From Glaciozyma antarctica PI12 (Eukaryota; Basidiomycota; Microbotryomycetes; Kriegeriales; Camptobasidiaceae): a stretch of DNA of 64,000 nucleotides. Where the stretch lies: NCBI GenBank assembly GCA_002917775.1, contig KZ627159.1, positions 762,010 through 826,009 of the forward strand, read 5' to 3'. The notes beneath the pieces are model-generated. The model ran no database searches. It saw nothing but the letters and a program-made list of their open reading frames with translations, and was not told the origin of the DNA. The position numbers were made by a program, and so were the translations under genes. Shown piece after piece: positions 10,960-26,939 of the stretch. Position 1 is the first letter of the stretch. Every line of letters begins with the position of its first letter.

Positions 10960-12103
10960 TTCGTCCCGACTCATCCCTCGCCCACCTCCCCCGACTTCCG
11001 GTACCCTCCTCTGAAAGTCGCTTGCGTCGCTCCTCTTTCCCAGGGCGTCGAGGATTGGATCAAGGAGTCGAAAGTCGTGGCGGGGAGGGGGGCGAAAGAG
11101 CTGAGCTGGAGTGAGGGAGCGGTTAGGCTGGGAGGAGCTGGAGGTACCGGAGGGGAGGGATGGGAGGGGATGGGGAAGGAAGAGAAATAGCTGCTGGAGA
11201 AGGTCGCCGAGGTCGCGGATAAGTACAAGGTGAGTCCTGCGAGAGTGCGCTCGGCAGCGAGCTGATCAGCGCCACAGGTCTTCATCGCAGCGACGTACCT
11301 CCTCCCCACTTCTCCCAGCCGACACCTCCTCAACGTCGTCACACTCGTCGGCCCCTCTCGTTCTCCCAAAGGTTCCCCCAACATCATCTGGAGCACGACA
11401 AAGCAGCACCCCGTCCCCATCATCGAGGACTTTACCCACATCTCCCGCACCGACCGCTGCCTCGGCTCCCTCCCTCGCCACCTCCCCCTCTCGACACTCC
11501 ACCTCCCACACACTCCTCACACCCCCTCTCCGCACCTAACCCCTCTCCAGCGCCTCTCCATCTCCTCGGCTACATGCCTCGACATCGCCTACCCGACCCT
11601 CCTCACCTCTTTCGTCCGTCACCTCTTTCTTCCGTCCTTATCATCCCCACTCCGCTCAGCTCATCTTGAACCCCTCTAGCGTACCCGAGGGACTCGCCGA
11701 GATCCAATGGGCGCAAGCGCGTTCTCGAGCAGCGGAAAGGGGGACGTTCGTCCTGAGGTGTGATACGCGGGACGGGATTTCGGGACTCGTAGGACCTGAT
11801 GCGGGTGTTGGTGTTCGGGTCTTTAGGAGTGGGAACGAGGGTTGGGGGAGTTGGGAAGGGGAAATGGATGCGGAGCGAGCGAGGGGCAGGACGTGGACGT
11901 GGTTTGGGGCGTTGGGGAGCCAGTGGGCGGTGTGGACGGTGCTAGCGGGCCTGACGGGGGTTGTGCTGGGGTTGGAGAGGGCGGGAGGAGTGGTGAGGAG
12001 GTTGGAGAGGGTGGAGAGGGTGTTGGAGGCGGTCGGGAGGGTTGCGAAATGGAAGGTTGGGTTCAAGATGGCCGAGGCTGAGAGGTTGGTGGATGTTGCT
12101 TAG
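10960..12103 (+). pseudogene. Unrecognised locus, possible gene or decayed gene
   Basis: Coding-like sequence in pieces. A segment reading VEDWIKESK...GMGKEEK is closed by TAG at 11188-11190, then continues as LLEKVAEVADKYK to a good 48-nt intron (GTGAGT...CTGAT...CACAG) that joins VFIAATYLLPTSPSRHLLN. A further 46-nt GTCCGT...CTCAG intron would join TLLTSF to LILNPSSVPEGLAEIQ. The last part carries one hydrophobic helix (WAVWTVLAGLTGVVLGL) and an Arg/Glu-rich C-terminus ending at 12103. No ATG is found in frame upstream. Either the 5' exon lies elsewhere, or the TAG is an intron acceptor (AAATAG), or the gene is inactive. The family is not recognised. Confidence 0.35.
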
Positions 12104-13193
12104 TTCTGCGTACTCTGTTTGCAGTCAGTAGCGTCGTCGTTCCTTCTGAGTGAGGGGGGAGCTTTGAGGAGCAGCGAAGCAAGATGAAGACTTCGCCGCA
12201 GGCGTGAGGGGGGGTCGAGGGGGTCCTACCCCCCCCCCCCCCCCCCCTTGGAAGACCTTCCTGGACAGCTAAACCTGAATTTTGGAAGGACAGAATCGAT
12301 TCATGAGCTCCTGATCCACTGGGAGAAAAGAAGCAGCGTGGCCGTCAAGAGCAGGGAGCGCGCCGCAGGTGTCAGGGAGTTTGACGGGTCTCTCCTTGCT
12401 TCAAAAGCACACATTTACTGCGTACCTTTCCGTTCCTGAGTAGTCAGGTGTGGCTTACAGATCTTGTGGGAGTTTTGGCCCTTGCAGACCACACTTCGCA
12501 GGGAAAGCTTCGTTGCTTCCAATTTATTTCCCCCTCTTTTTCTAAATCTTTCTCAAAAGTTTCCGCGCAGGTTTCCAGCAGATCTTTATCTTGCCATTAA
12601 GGGAGGCTGGAACGAAGTTTGCTTCACAATTCATTGCACAGCGCACACCTCTGCCGGCCATTCTCCCGGCTCTCGCAAGCGACCGTCTTCAAAGATTCCA
12701 ACACCTGAACCACACTCAATTTGCTTTACACCTCTTGCACTTTCTCCCAGTCAACTGTCTTGTATCCCAAATCAAGTCTGATGCTCAGCTTCGAGCACCA
12801 TGGCTGAGAAAGCTCCGTCCACGTTCGGGAGGAAACAACGCGGTCAAGGGGAGGAGGGGGGGGGATTGGTCCCCGGAGTACGCCTGAATTTCGCCCACGC
12901 CGTAAAAAGAAGAACGGCATCAAGGAAACAGGCGGACGAATAAACTGCGCTCCAATAAATTGCCGGCACGAGCAATCCCCCCTAGTTTTAACTGGAGAGA
13001 ATCAACCAGCGCTCCGTCAGCCTGAGTTCTCGCGCGGAACAATCTCTGACTCCATCGACCCTCAGCGCTTCAGCAGCCTAGAAAGAACGAACAGCAAACA
13101 GCAGCGTCAACAGCACGGCCAAGCAGCGCACCCGCCAGAACCAGTCAGATCCTCTCCCGAAACGAAACCGACCACTCGAAGCGCAGTACGACG
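12104..13193. other. AT-richer intergenic region with a long C run
   Basis: About 1.1 kb without a supported gene, visibly richer in A and T than its surroundings, especially 12250-12800. It begins with a G-rich/C-rich block ending in a 19-C homopolymer. No terminal repeats, transposase or RNA gene could be made out. It probably includes the long promoter of the bZIP gene that follows. Confidence 0.5.
12229..12247. repeat. Poly-C homopolymer, 19 bases
   Basis: Nineteen consecutive C follow a G-rich stretch (GAGGGGGGG and GAGGGGG) some 15-25 bases upstream, so the two could pair or form G-quadruplex/i-motif structures. Length is likely to vary between isolates and to be error-prone in assembly. 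Confidence 0.9.
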
Positions 13194-14719
13194 ATGGAAT
13201 CCCAGCCCTGGATCACTCCCGACTTCCTTCAGACGGCAGCTCAGCAAGAGCAAGACTCTTGTGAGTGCACGGTGATGAGGCCTAGCAAACCCCGCTAACG
13301 ACAGACGACGACGCAGACCTCGACAAGCTCACCGCCTTCCTCGGCGCCAACCCCTCTGGCGGTCTCGCCCAAGCGCCGTCTCTCTCCTCCCCCGAAGCCT
13401 CCGACTCGTCCTCCCCCTCTTCCTCGGACGGCGCCAACAGGTTTGTCCCCCCTCCACCCCCTTCTCGCGGGACCTGAACGGTCCACTAGCCTCTCGACCG
13501 CCAACGTCGCCACTTTCTCCGTCCCGCCCCCTACAAACGACAAGAGGAAGCCTGAGCAGGCCGTAGGAGGGAATAAGGATCGTAGGGCGTCGTCGAGTGG
13601 GAGTCAGGATGGGACTCACCCTCACCCTGATTTCGAGGACGAGGGTGCGTTGCGGCTTTTTTTTGGACTAGCGTCGGGAGCTGACGAATCGCTTGCAGAT
13701 AATGGTGCAGAGGATGGTACCAAGAAGGGCAAGACGAGTGATAGGAGGAAGGCGCAGAACAGGCAGGCGCAGAGGGCGTTCAGGGAGAGGAAGGAGAAGG
13801 TGCGTTGGCGTGGGTGCCTCAGCAGAGCGGGGACGGTAGCTGACCGTGCACCTTGGGATGAACAGCACTTGAAGGAGCTTGAGGACCGAGTCTTTTCTCT
13901 CGAGCAGCAGACGACGGAACAGGTCTCGGAGAACAGCGCGCTCAAGCAGTTGCTCGAACGGTTCGTCCTTCGTTGCCTGTGCCTCCACCCCACGTGCAAG
14001 ACTGACGACCGTTGCAGCCTCCAAAGCGAGAACGAACGCCTCAAGGTTTTTGAGTCGGCCTTCTCCTTCACCGTCGACCCCTCCGCGATGCCGACGTCGT
14101 CGACGTTCAAGCCTCCAACCCCTCCAGCTGCAGTCGCGCCCAACAGCTTCTCCTACGACTTTGCCACGTCCCAGCCCCTCTTCTCCCCCTCGGCGGCATT
14201 CGGCCTCCCTCCCACCTCGTCGGCGTTGGACGACTTCTCCTTCCTCAACGCGTTCACCGCTCCCTCCCCCGCGTCCACCTCCTCCTCGGCTTCCAACACG
14301 CTCGTCACTCCCCCAGACGACCTCTTCAGCGCGTACCGCGATAACGGGCCTGCGTTGTTCCCGGAGCTCGACAGCATGTTTGCGGGGGCGGGGACGGACG
14401 ACCTCGGAGCGTACTTGACTAGCCCAAGTCCACCGGCCGCAGTCAAGAGCGTCGACAAGCCCAAGGAGGTTTCGCTCCCTCCGCTATCGACGTGCACGCT
14501 GGGCGTCAAGGGAGAGACGTACGAGTTCGACGTCGACGGGCTTTGCGCAGAGTACGTCCTTTTCTCTCTCTCTTCTCGCCACTGAACGGAAACTGATGCG
14601 GTGAACGCAGCATGAAGGCGAAAGCGACGTGTCAGGAGGCGGCGCGCCAGGCGCTCCAGGCGGCGATGAAGGAGGACGAGGCGCATACGAGCTCACTCTT
14701 TGCGGCCAAGAAGCCATGA
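13194..14719 (+). CDS. bZIP transcription factor, Yap1/Pap1 type
   Basis: Six exons; the first is 13194-13260 and the second starts at 13305. The basic region RRKAQNRQAQRAFRERKEK followed by HLKELEDRVFSLE and further leucine heptads is the Pap1/Yap1 subfamily signature (Q and A in place of the usual residues at DNA-contacting positions). An acidic, Ser-rich N-terminus (PSGGLAQAPSLSSPEASDS) precedes it. The C-terminus has a reduced cysteine-rich tail, STCTLGVKGE plus GLCADMKAKATCQEAA, like the redox-sensing C-CRD and export signal of Yap1; I see no N-terminal CRD. Likely role: nuclear activator of oxidative-stress and detoxification genes. All joins are in frame. Confidence 0.85.
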
Positions 14720-14842
14720 AGGAGCTCGGTCGCTCTCGCTCCTAGTGCACTCGTCGTCGTCGGTCTGTTGCCAGTTTATATCGCTTCCTCGCCATTACTT
14801 CCCCCTCCTACATAGCACCCCGCCCTTTGTATTTCTCTGTAC

Positions 14843-15284
14843 TCATTCCTCCCCAGACTCCGTCCCATCGTCCCGCGCTGGAATGCCAGGATAATCCGAG
14901 TACGCCCCGGTCAAGAGCGAGAGTTCGAGTGCTTCATCTCTCTTTGCTGTCGTTTCGTTTTTGACGGAACGCAAGCGGCTCCTCGAGAAGGGATGAGGAG
15001 AGAGGAGGTTCGTGGGCAGCGAGTGGGTCAATCTTGGCCTGGAGTTCCTCTCTTTCGCCAGCTTGCGCTTGAACCGCTTCAAGGCTACGGAGGTCGTGTA
15101 CGCTGTAACGAACTCGAATCTCCTTCAGAGAAACAGAGAGAAGAACGAGGTCTTCAAGTGCTGCCCCTCCTGCGCTTCCCCTGCGTCCTCGACGAACCCC
15201 ACTTTCCGACGCCGTCGCTTGCTCTCCTCCAAAACTCGCCTCCGCCATCCTCTCTCTAGTCCTCTCGAGGCGCCAGGACGACAA
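14843..15284 (-). CDS. Possible small protein of unknown function
   Basis: Two overlapping minus-strand frames could be parts of one spliced gene. One starts MSSWRLERTRERMAEASF; the other ends ALELSLLTGAYSDYPGIPAR...ESGEE at 14843. A GTTCTT...TTACAG intron is possible near 15085-15130 but does not bring the two into one frame. The tail looks like real protein sequence, while the N-terminus is uncertain. It is converging on the bZIP gene. Family not recognised. Confidence 0.3.
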
Positions 15285-15428
15285 CTTTCGTCCCCGTCCG
15301 CTCTCCTGCCCGACTCGGCGCGCTGTCCATCAAAGGTCCCTGCGCAACTCACTCAGCGCCCTCGCCGCCTCAACAACAGCCCACCAGGCCAATACGACCC
15401 TCGTTTGACTGTTCCTAAAGCGGCGCGC

Positions 15429-18400
15429 ATGTCTTCCTCCTCGCGCCCGCTCCCCGCCCCTCCAACCTCCTCGCGCTCCTACGCCTCTCCCCCGACCTCT
15501 CCTCTCCCCTCCCACCCACACTCACCAGCTATGAGCACTACGGGCGCAGCAACGTCGCTTATCCCTGCTAGCGCGGTAGCCGTGGCGGGAGAGGCGATCG
15601 TGTGCAATGGTGAGCTTCTCGACGAGGGTTGGGCGTATGCGCGTGGAGGGCTGATATGCGCGTTGTGTAGGGTGTAAGCTCAGGTTGGAAGAGACTAGTG
15701 ATTCGGTGGTCGTTTCGTTTGGGTCTAGCTTGTGGCATGTGGATTGGTGAGTGCGTTCAGCGCTGGAGGCTGGGTCGAAGCTAATCAAGTGGGGGCTTTG
15801 TGCGCGCTTCTCTTCGCAGCTTGTGAGTGCATTTCAAAGCCTGCAAGGAGGATAGGAAAGACGGTAGCTAACACCACGCTCCTCGCGCAGTCGGTGTGCC
15901 AAATGCCACAACTTGGTCGAACACGACACGAACCTCCTCCTCCTCTCCGACGGCAGTCCAGTTTGCGAGAACTGCTCCTACATCTGCAGCGTCTGCTCAA
16001 AACCAATAAGCAACGAAGCGATCGTTACAGGTGCGTCCTCCCCAGCTCCCACCTTTGCGATTTAGCTGACGGACGCGCGCGCAGGCGACGAATCCTACCA
16101 CGCCGACTGCTTTCGCTGCCGCTCATGTTCCAACAAGATCGAGGAGCTCATCTTCGCCAAGACCTCGCAAGGGATTTGGTGCATGGCGTGCCACAACGAG
16201 CGAGTAGCTCGCTCGCGGAAGCACGCAGAGGCGAAGCGGAGCAGGAGCATTAGGAGGGACAAGGAGGGCAGGTCGTCGAGCAGGAGGGAGCGCGGCGAGA
16301 GGAATGGGAGCAGCAGCGCGCCGCCAGCAGGAGGGAGCGACTCGTTTGATGTGGTCGACTTGCCGCCTTCCGCCGGCGGAGGGTTGGACAGCGCTGCACG
16401 GCGACAGCAGCTCCCACCTTCGCCGCACGGGAACGGTCCCTCCTCCTCTTCCGCCCTTAGCAACATCGCCGGCGGCAGTTACCCCTCTTCTGCCTTCAGC
16501 GGCGGCTCCTCGCAGAATCGCCGACCACGCGTCCCCTCCGACCTCCCTCGACATCCCCACGACCACATCCCCGACGTACCACTATCGTCCTCCTCTACTT
16601 CTCTTTTTTCCCTCGCCCGCACCGCCTCTCCCATCGCTCCCACCCACTCCGCTTCCCCTCTCGCCAACTCCCTCTCCAGCCCCTCTCACAGCCGCCACGC
16701 CTCAGCACAAGACCCCTCCGAGGATCCCCACGCAACCACCTCACCTCCACTCTCTCACGAACGACGCCGAAGCAGCGCAGACCGCCGCGCCAGTATCGGA
16801 GTCCCCTGGGCGAGATCCAGCTCGCCTCTCATGAACGGAGAACTCAGCCCTCGACTCGTCGCGACGGATTCGGAGCGCCAGTCGTTAGAAGAACGCCGCT
16901 CGTCGCTTCGGACGTTTGAACCGCACCCGCCATCCCTCGCGTCGCTCCAAGGGCCTCCGAGTCCCCGGTTGGACGTCATCTCGCAGGCGGGACGACAGGC
17001 CTCGTTCTCGGCACCTACGCCGGTCGATAGGGCTGCGAATCGGAGGTCGGGGTTCTACGGGCATATGGGCCGGCCGTCAGTCGAAGAGGAACGACCGGCG
17101 GAGGAGGAGGCGACGGCGATCGTCGAGGAGGAGGTGGTCGAGGAGGAGAGGAACGAGGAACCCCCGGTCCGAACGCCCTCTCCGCCGCTCGAGACGCCGC
17201 AGTCGTTCCTTCCCGAGCTACACAACTCGATGTCGTTCTACGACCTCGATACGCTCCTCTTCCTCAACAACGTCGGCTCAGGACCGACGTCGCCGACGAG
17301 CGCGGTGGCGATGGGGGCGCAGGACGAGGTGGCGGTGGAGAGGTTGGCGAGCGAGGTGCCGTCCGAGGACGAGGAGGCTAGGAAGAGGAAGCCGAAGAGC
17401 GAGGTGGTGGGCAAGGTTCGCGAGTCGATTAGGAGGAGCAAGGAGGGACAGGGGATGCAGATGGATGTCGACCTGGTGGAGATGCTGCTGGGCGAGCTGG
17501 ATGGGACGAAGAAGGAGATGCAGGATCTTCAGTCCAAGTACAGCGCGTTTCGGGTGCGTCTCTTTCTCGTTCGTCTGCGGGGAGAGAAGGAGGTGCTAAT
17601 GCTGACTTGGGCGCAGCGAGCATCGAGGTCGGCTTTCGAAGGCTTCAGCATGGCGCGAGATGAGTACGACAAGGAGGTTGCGGCGCGTCGAGAAGCCGAG
17701 GCGAAGATGGACATGCTGCGTGACCGGCTCACGGAGCAGGCTCTCACGCTCGCGGCGGTTGACAAGGAGCAGAAGACGGCCGAGGCGCTCAAACGCCAGT
17801 CGACCGAGTTACGCACGACTGTGTCGGGGATGGAGAAGCACCTTTCGCAGCTGAGGGCGGAGGTCGAATTGTCGACGGCGCAGGTTCTCGAGCTCGCTTC
17901 GGTTGATTCGGATTAGTGAGTCTCTAAAGCTTGTCGCAGGCGCTCGGGAGCTGATTCGTTATCACTGCAGCACAAACACTAGCGTTGATCGTTCGTCCGT
18001 CGTCAGTCATTCCGACATTGCTCGCTCGCTGAACGCCCGCCTCGAGAGCGTCAAGGACGACCACCGCCTCGAGATCGAATTTCTCGTCAAGCAGCGTGAC
18101 GCTCTCGCACGCGAAGTCGCCGACCTACGCATCACGCGAGACACCTTCGCCGAGGAGACGGCGACGCTCAACGCGAAGAACTCGTCTCTAGCGCAGCAAA
18201 ATGTCGACGCGGGTCGTCAACTCGAATTGCTCCGAGAAGCCATGTCCAAGCTTCGCGCTCCCAGCCCACTTCTCAGCGCCCCTCCAAACGGACGCCAAGG
18301 TCATCAACCCTCTCCCAGCGGATCGAGCCTCTCCTCCTCAGTCCCATCGTCCGCGCGATCTCCCCTCGCCTCCTCTCGCACCATCCCCTCTCCCGCACCT

Positions 18401-19799
18401 TACGACCCTATCGCCGAAGCCGACCACACTCTCCGCATCGGCAAGCCGGACGCCATCGAGCCCTTTCCCTCCGTCACGAAGAAGACGTTCAAGTGGGGCA
18501 AGGGCAAGACGGAGGCGCCCAAGACTCCTGCGGCGACGACGGCGAAGACTCCTCCGCCGATGAGGGCACCGGGATCGACGGAGGTGTCGACGAGGTCGCA
18601 TATCTTTCAGCAGACGAGCATCCTTAGGCCTGTGAGGTGCGAGTACTGTGGGGACAAGATGTGGGGGCTGAACGAGGTTCGCTGTACTGGTGCGTCATTG
18701 CTGTTACGGCGTTTCGGGCCTGTTGCTGATGAGCGATTTCGCAGCGTGTGGAACTTACGCGCATGCCAAGTGCGCGGGCTACCTCCAGTCTTCGTGCAAC
18801 GCGAACGGGCACGAGGATCAGCTGCTGCCGAACGGCCCTCCTATGTTCGGGAACGACTTGGTGAGTCTCCGCCTTCTGCTGTCTGTGAGATTCGCTGCTG
18901 ACCACCCGTTCGAACAGACTGCCGAATGTCGAGCAGAAGATCGACCGGTCCCGTTGGTCGTCTCCAAGTGCATCGGCGCTGTGGAGGCCTACGGTTCGTT
19001 CCTCTCCCTATCTGAGGCCTCAGGCGCGAGCTGACATGTTCGTTCAGGGATGAACTACGAGGGCATCTACCGCAAGACGGGTGGTATGGGCCAGACGAAG
19101 CTCATTACTCAGTTCTTCGAACGAGGGCAGGAGTTCGACCTCGAGGACGCCGACAAGTTTAACGACCTCGCCGCCGTCACCTCATGCATGAAGAACTTCT
19201 TCCGCTCGCTCCCCGATCCTCTCTTTACGTACGACCTTCACTTCGACTTCGTCGCGTGCATCGGTTCGTCCTTGTGTCGCCTCTTGCGTGCCAGCATGCT
19301 GATTCTCTCGACAGCGGAGATCTCTGACCCAGAGGGACGACTCGTCGCACTCGAGCAGACGCTCTACAAGCTCCCCGAGCCTCACTTTGTCACGGCGCGG
19401 ATACTTATCCAGCATCTCCATCGGTGGGCATCGTTCGTCGCGGAAGTCCGAGTCGCTGCTGACTTTCTCGTTTTTTTTCGTCAGCGTGCACCTTCGCAGC
19501 GGCGAGAACAAGATGAACCCCGCCAATCTCGGTGTCGTTTTCGGACGTGAGTACTGCTCTCGCGGCTGCTACTACGTGCTCTCGCTGACATCTCCTCCTC
19601 AGCTACTCTCCTTCGCTCGTCGACGGCATCACGAGAGTTCTCAGACATGGGATTCGTTCGTTCTTTCGCTCTCTCGTCAAGACTGGTCCCTGATGCTGTC
19701 CCCCGTGCGCAGAAGGCCAAGATCATCGAAGTCATGGTCGAGAATACCCCGCGCCTATTCGCGAAGCCCTATCCCCTGCACGACGACCACACCATTTAG
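15429..19799 (+). CDS. LIM-LIM-coiled coil-C1-RhoGAP protein
   Basis: A Rho-family GTPase-activating protein of the fungal Rga class, acting in polarity and cell-wall signalling. After a Pro/Ser-rich N-terminus come two LIM zinc domains (CNGC...WHVDCFRCAKC...CENC and CSVC...YHADCFRCRSC...CMAC), about 600 residues of low-complexity and coiled coil, a C1-like domain (HIFQQTS...CEYCGDKM...CTACGTYAHAKC), and a RhoGAP domain with the arginine finger in YEGIYRKTG and the SLPDPLFTY and NKMNPANLGVVFGP motifs. There are more than ten introns. The first LIM domain needs a 3-nt exon at 15820-15822. The protein ends PLHDDHTI. Every join is in frame, so it looks intact. Confidence 0.9.
15820..15822 (+). 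other. 3-nt microexon (CTT) in the RhoGAP gene
   Basis: The upstream exon ends at 15746 with GAT TG. Introns 15747-15819 (CTAAT branch, CGCAG acceptor) and 15823-15890 (GTGAGT donor, CTAAC branch, GCGCAG acceptor) flank just CTT. Joined to TCGG at 15891 this reads D-C-F-R-C, restoring the LIM spacing H-x2-C-x2-C. Skipping it deletes the Phe and leaves C-x-C. Confidence 0.8.
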
Positions 19800-20027
19800 T
19801 TTTCTTCTATACCTACCTACTCCCTATTTACCTTGTCTCTTTGCGCCACGATACCCCCCTCGCTCCCAGTGTTTATTCTGTAACGCCGCCTTACTTGGCT
19901 CGTATACTCCGAGAGACCCCTCGTTCGGCGTTGTTCGTCATCTCCTCCCGCGTACGTCCTGAGAGTCCATCAAGCAGATCCACAACGCAGCGAGGAAGCA
20001 GAATGCTGAGAGTGACCCCCTCAGTTC

Positions 20028-21199
20028 TCAGTTCTGAAGACGACGACAAGACGAGCAGTGACTCCCACGGCGCAATTCCGACCCCAAGCCCCCACAACTT
20101 CGCTCCTGTTGTATCCTGTCTCGAATTCGCACGTCCAATACTATCCATCGCAGCCCACTCGTTCTCAGAGCTTGTTCGCTCCGAACGCCGTCTTTCCGTA
20201 TTTCACAAGCCTGCGCGTCGTTATTAGCTCCCACTCCAACTCCCCCTCCACCACGGACAGCGCGAAGAACGCACTTGGTCGCCGCCTCGTCCGAAAAGTA
20301 AAAGACCTGCCCCGGCGAAACGACCTTGACCCTCGAGCACGGCAGTCCCTCTCCCGGCCGATCCAGCACCTGCTCCAAGATCTCCTGCTTGCTCTCTCCG
20401 CTCGCCACGAACGCCACGCGGTGGGAATGGTTGAGCACGGGGAAGGTGAGGGTGATGCGCGTCGCGGGGGGCTTGGGCGAGTCGTTGAGCCAGGCGACCC
20501 AGCCGTCCGCTTCTTCGAGGAGGGGGTGGCCGGGGAAGAGGGAGCAGGTGTGGCCGTCGGGTCTGCGAGGGGGTAGCTGTTAGCTGTGCTCCTACTGGGA
20601 GCGACGGAGGGAGTCCTGCGTACCCAATGCCCAGGAGAACGAGGTCGAAGCGAGGGAACGCAATCGCATTTGAGCCGACAAAGGTCGCGATCATCTGCTT
20701 CTCGTAGTCGTCCGCCACGGCCTCGGGGTCGTCTAGGAGGTCTTCGTTGATGGTGTGGATGTTCTCGGCGGGGATGGGGACCTTGGAGAAGAGGTGCTCG
20801 TTGACGGCGGCGTAATTGGAGTCGGCGTGGTCGAGGGGGACGACTCGCTCGTCCGCAAAGAAGACCTCCCTGCAGAACCAGTTAGCTCCAGCTCCTTTCC
20901 AGTCCATCATCCAGCGCATTCGCTGCTCTCACGCACCACTTGTCCCACTTGACGTCTTGGCGTCCAATCAAGTCCTGTCCCAGCACCTTGGGAAGGGATC
21001 CTCCGGAGACGGCGAGCTTGAAGGTCGCGCCCTTCTTGAGTGCCTCGTCCTGGGCGGCGAGAACGAACGAGGCGAGGCCCTTGGAGAGCTCATCCGGGTT
21101 GGTGAACGAGTAGAGGACGGGAGGAGGCGCCTTCTTGCTGGGGGCGTTTTCGGGGCCAGACAGCTCGGGGGCGGCAGAGGAGGAGCTTTCGGCGACCAT
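20028..21199 (-). CDS. SOL3: 6-phosphogluconolactonase
   Basis: Hydrolyses 6-phosphogluconolactone in the oxidative pentose phosphate pathway, in the cytosol. Seen: [37 protein letters not shown] joined by an intron to [15 protein letters not shown], and the C-terminal [15 protein letters not shown]. The start is the ATG at 21199 (MVAESSSS); sequence upstream has no ATG in frame. After the usual end of the family (RAVRGGGG) the frame stays open for about 55 atypical residues to 20028, so the true stop may lie earlier behind an unseen short intron. NADPH from this pathway matters for lipid synthesis in oleaginous yeasts. The symbol is by homology to the yeast SOL3/SOL4 family. Confidence 0.88.
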
Positions 21200-21544
21200 A
21201 CTGGGCTTAGGCGATAAGATACGTGAGGAGAGGGTGAGGGAAGAGGAAGAGAGGTCGCGAGGAGGCACTGGCAGTGACCAAAGAGCTCGCCCCGGGGGCG
21301 TTCCACTTTGACGCGGTCCTTCACCTTCAGCTGCTGGGGTGTATCAAGGCAGCCGACAGACGATCCCCTCCCCACCCAGCACAGCTGCTCGAGAGAGCCG
21401 CACGACTCGACCACTCCCGCGCCAACCCTCCTCCTCGCCTCTCCTGACCCAGACGTAAGCTTCCTCTCGCCGAGGACGAGCAGGAGAACATCGTGTAATC
21501 TATGCAGTACAAACCAAAGGAATCAAAGACTACTCTTCCGCCGT
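21200..21544. other. Intergenic between 6PGL and the SNF2 gene
   Basis: About 345 bases: the promoter of the 6PGL gene and the 3' flank of the remodeller, both on the minus strand. Nothing else was seen. Confidence 0.5.
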
Positions 21545-26736
<5,192 letters not shown>

Positions 26737-26939
26737 GCTGGGGCGCTGAAAGGCGGGAGGACGAGGCGAGGCGGGAAGAGGTTGGCCTGGATCGGGTGTG
26801 CTCTCCTCAAAGCCGCTGGTCGTGGTGTTGCTGAGCCTGTTGATGACTTGTTCCTGCGTAAGGGCACTAGCGACGTGGGGACAACACAAGCCTCGCGACG
26901 ACTAGCCAAGTTCCTCTCTGACTCCTCCCGCCGACCACG

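Noticed and set aside
12229-12247. C run as telomere or chromosome-end repeat
   Set aside because: A single homopolymer, no repeated TTAGGG-type unit, and normal genes on both sides.
12250-12990. AT-rich island as a transposon
   Set aside because: No terminal inverted or direct repeats, no target duplication and no transposase or reverse-transcriptase motif could be seen.
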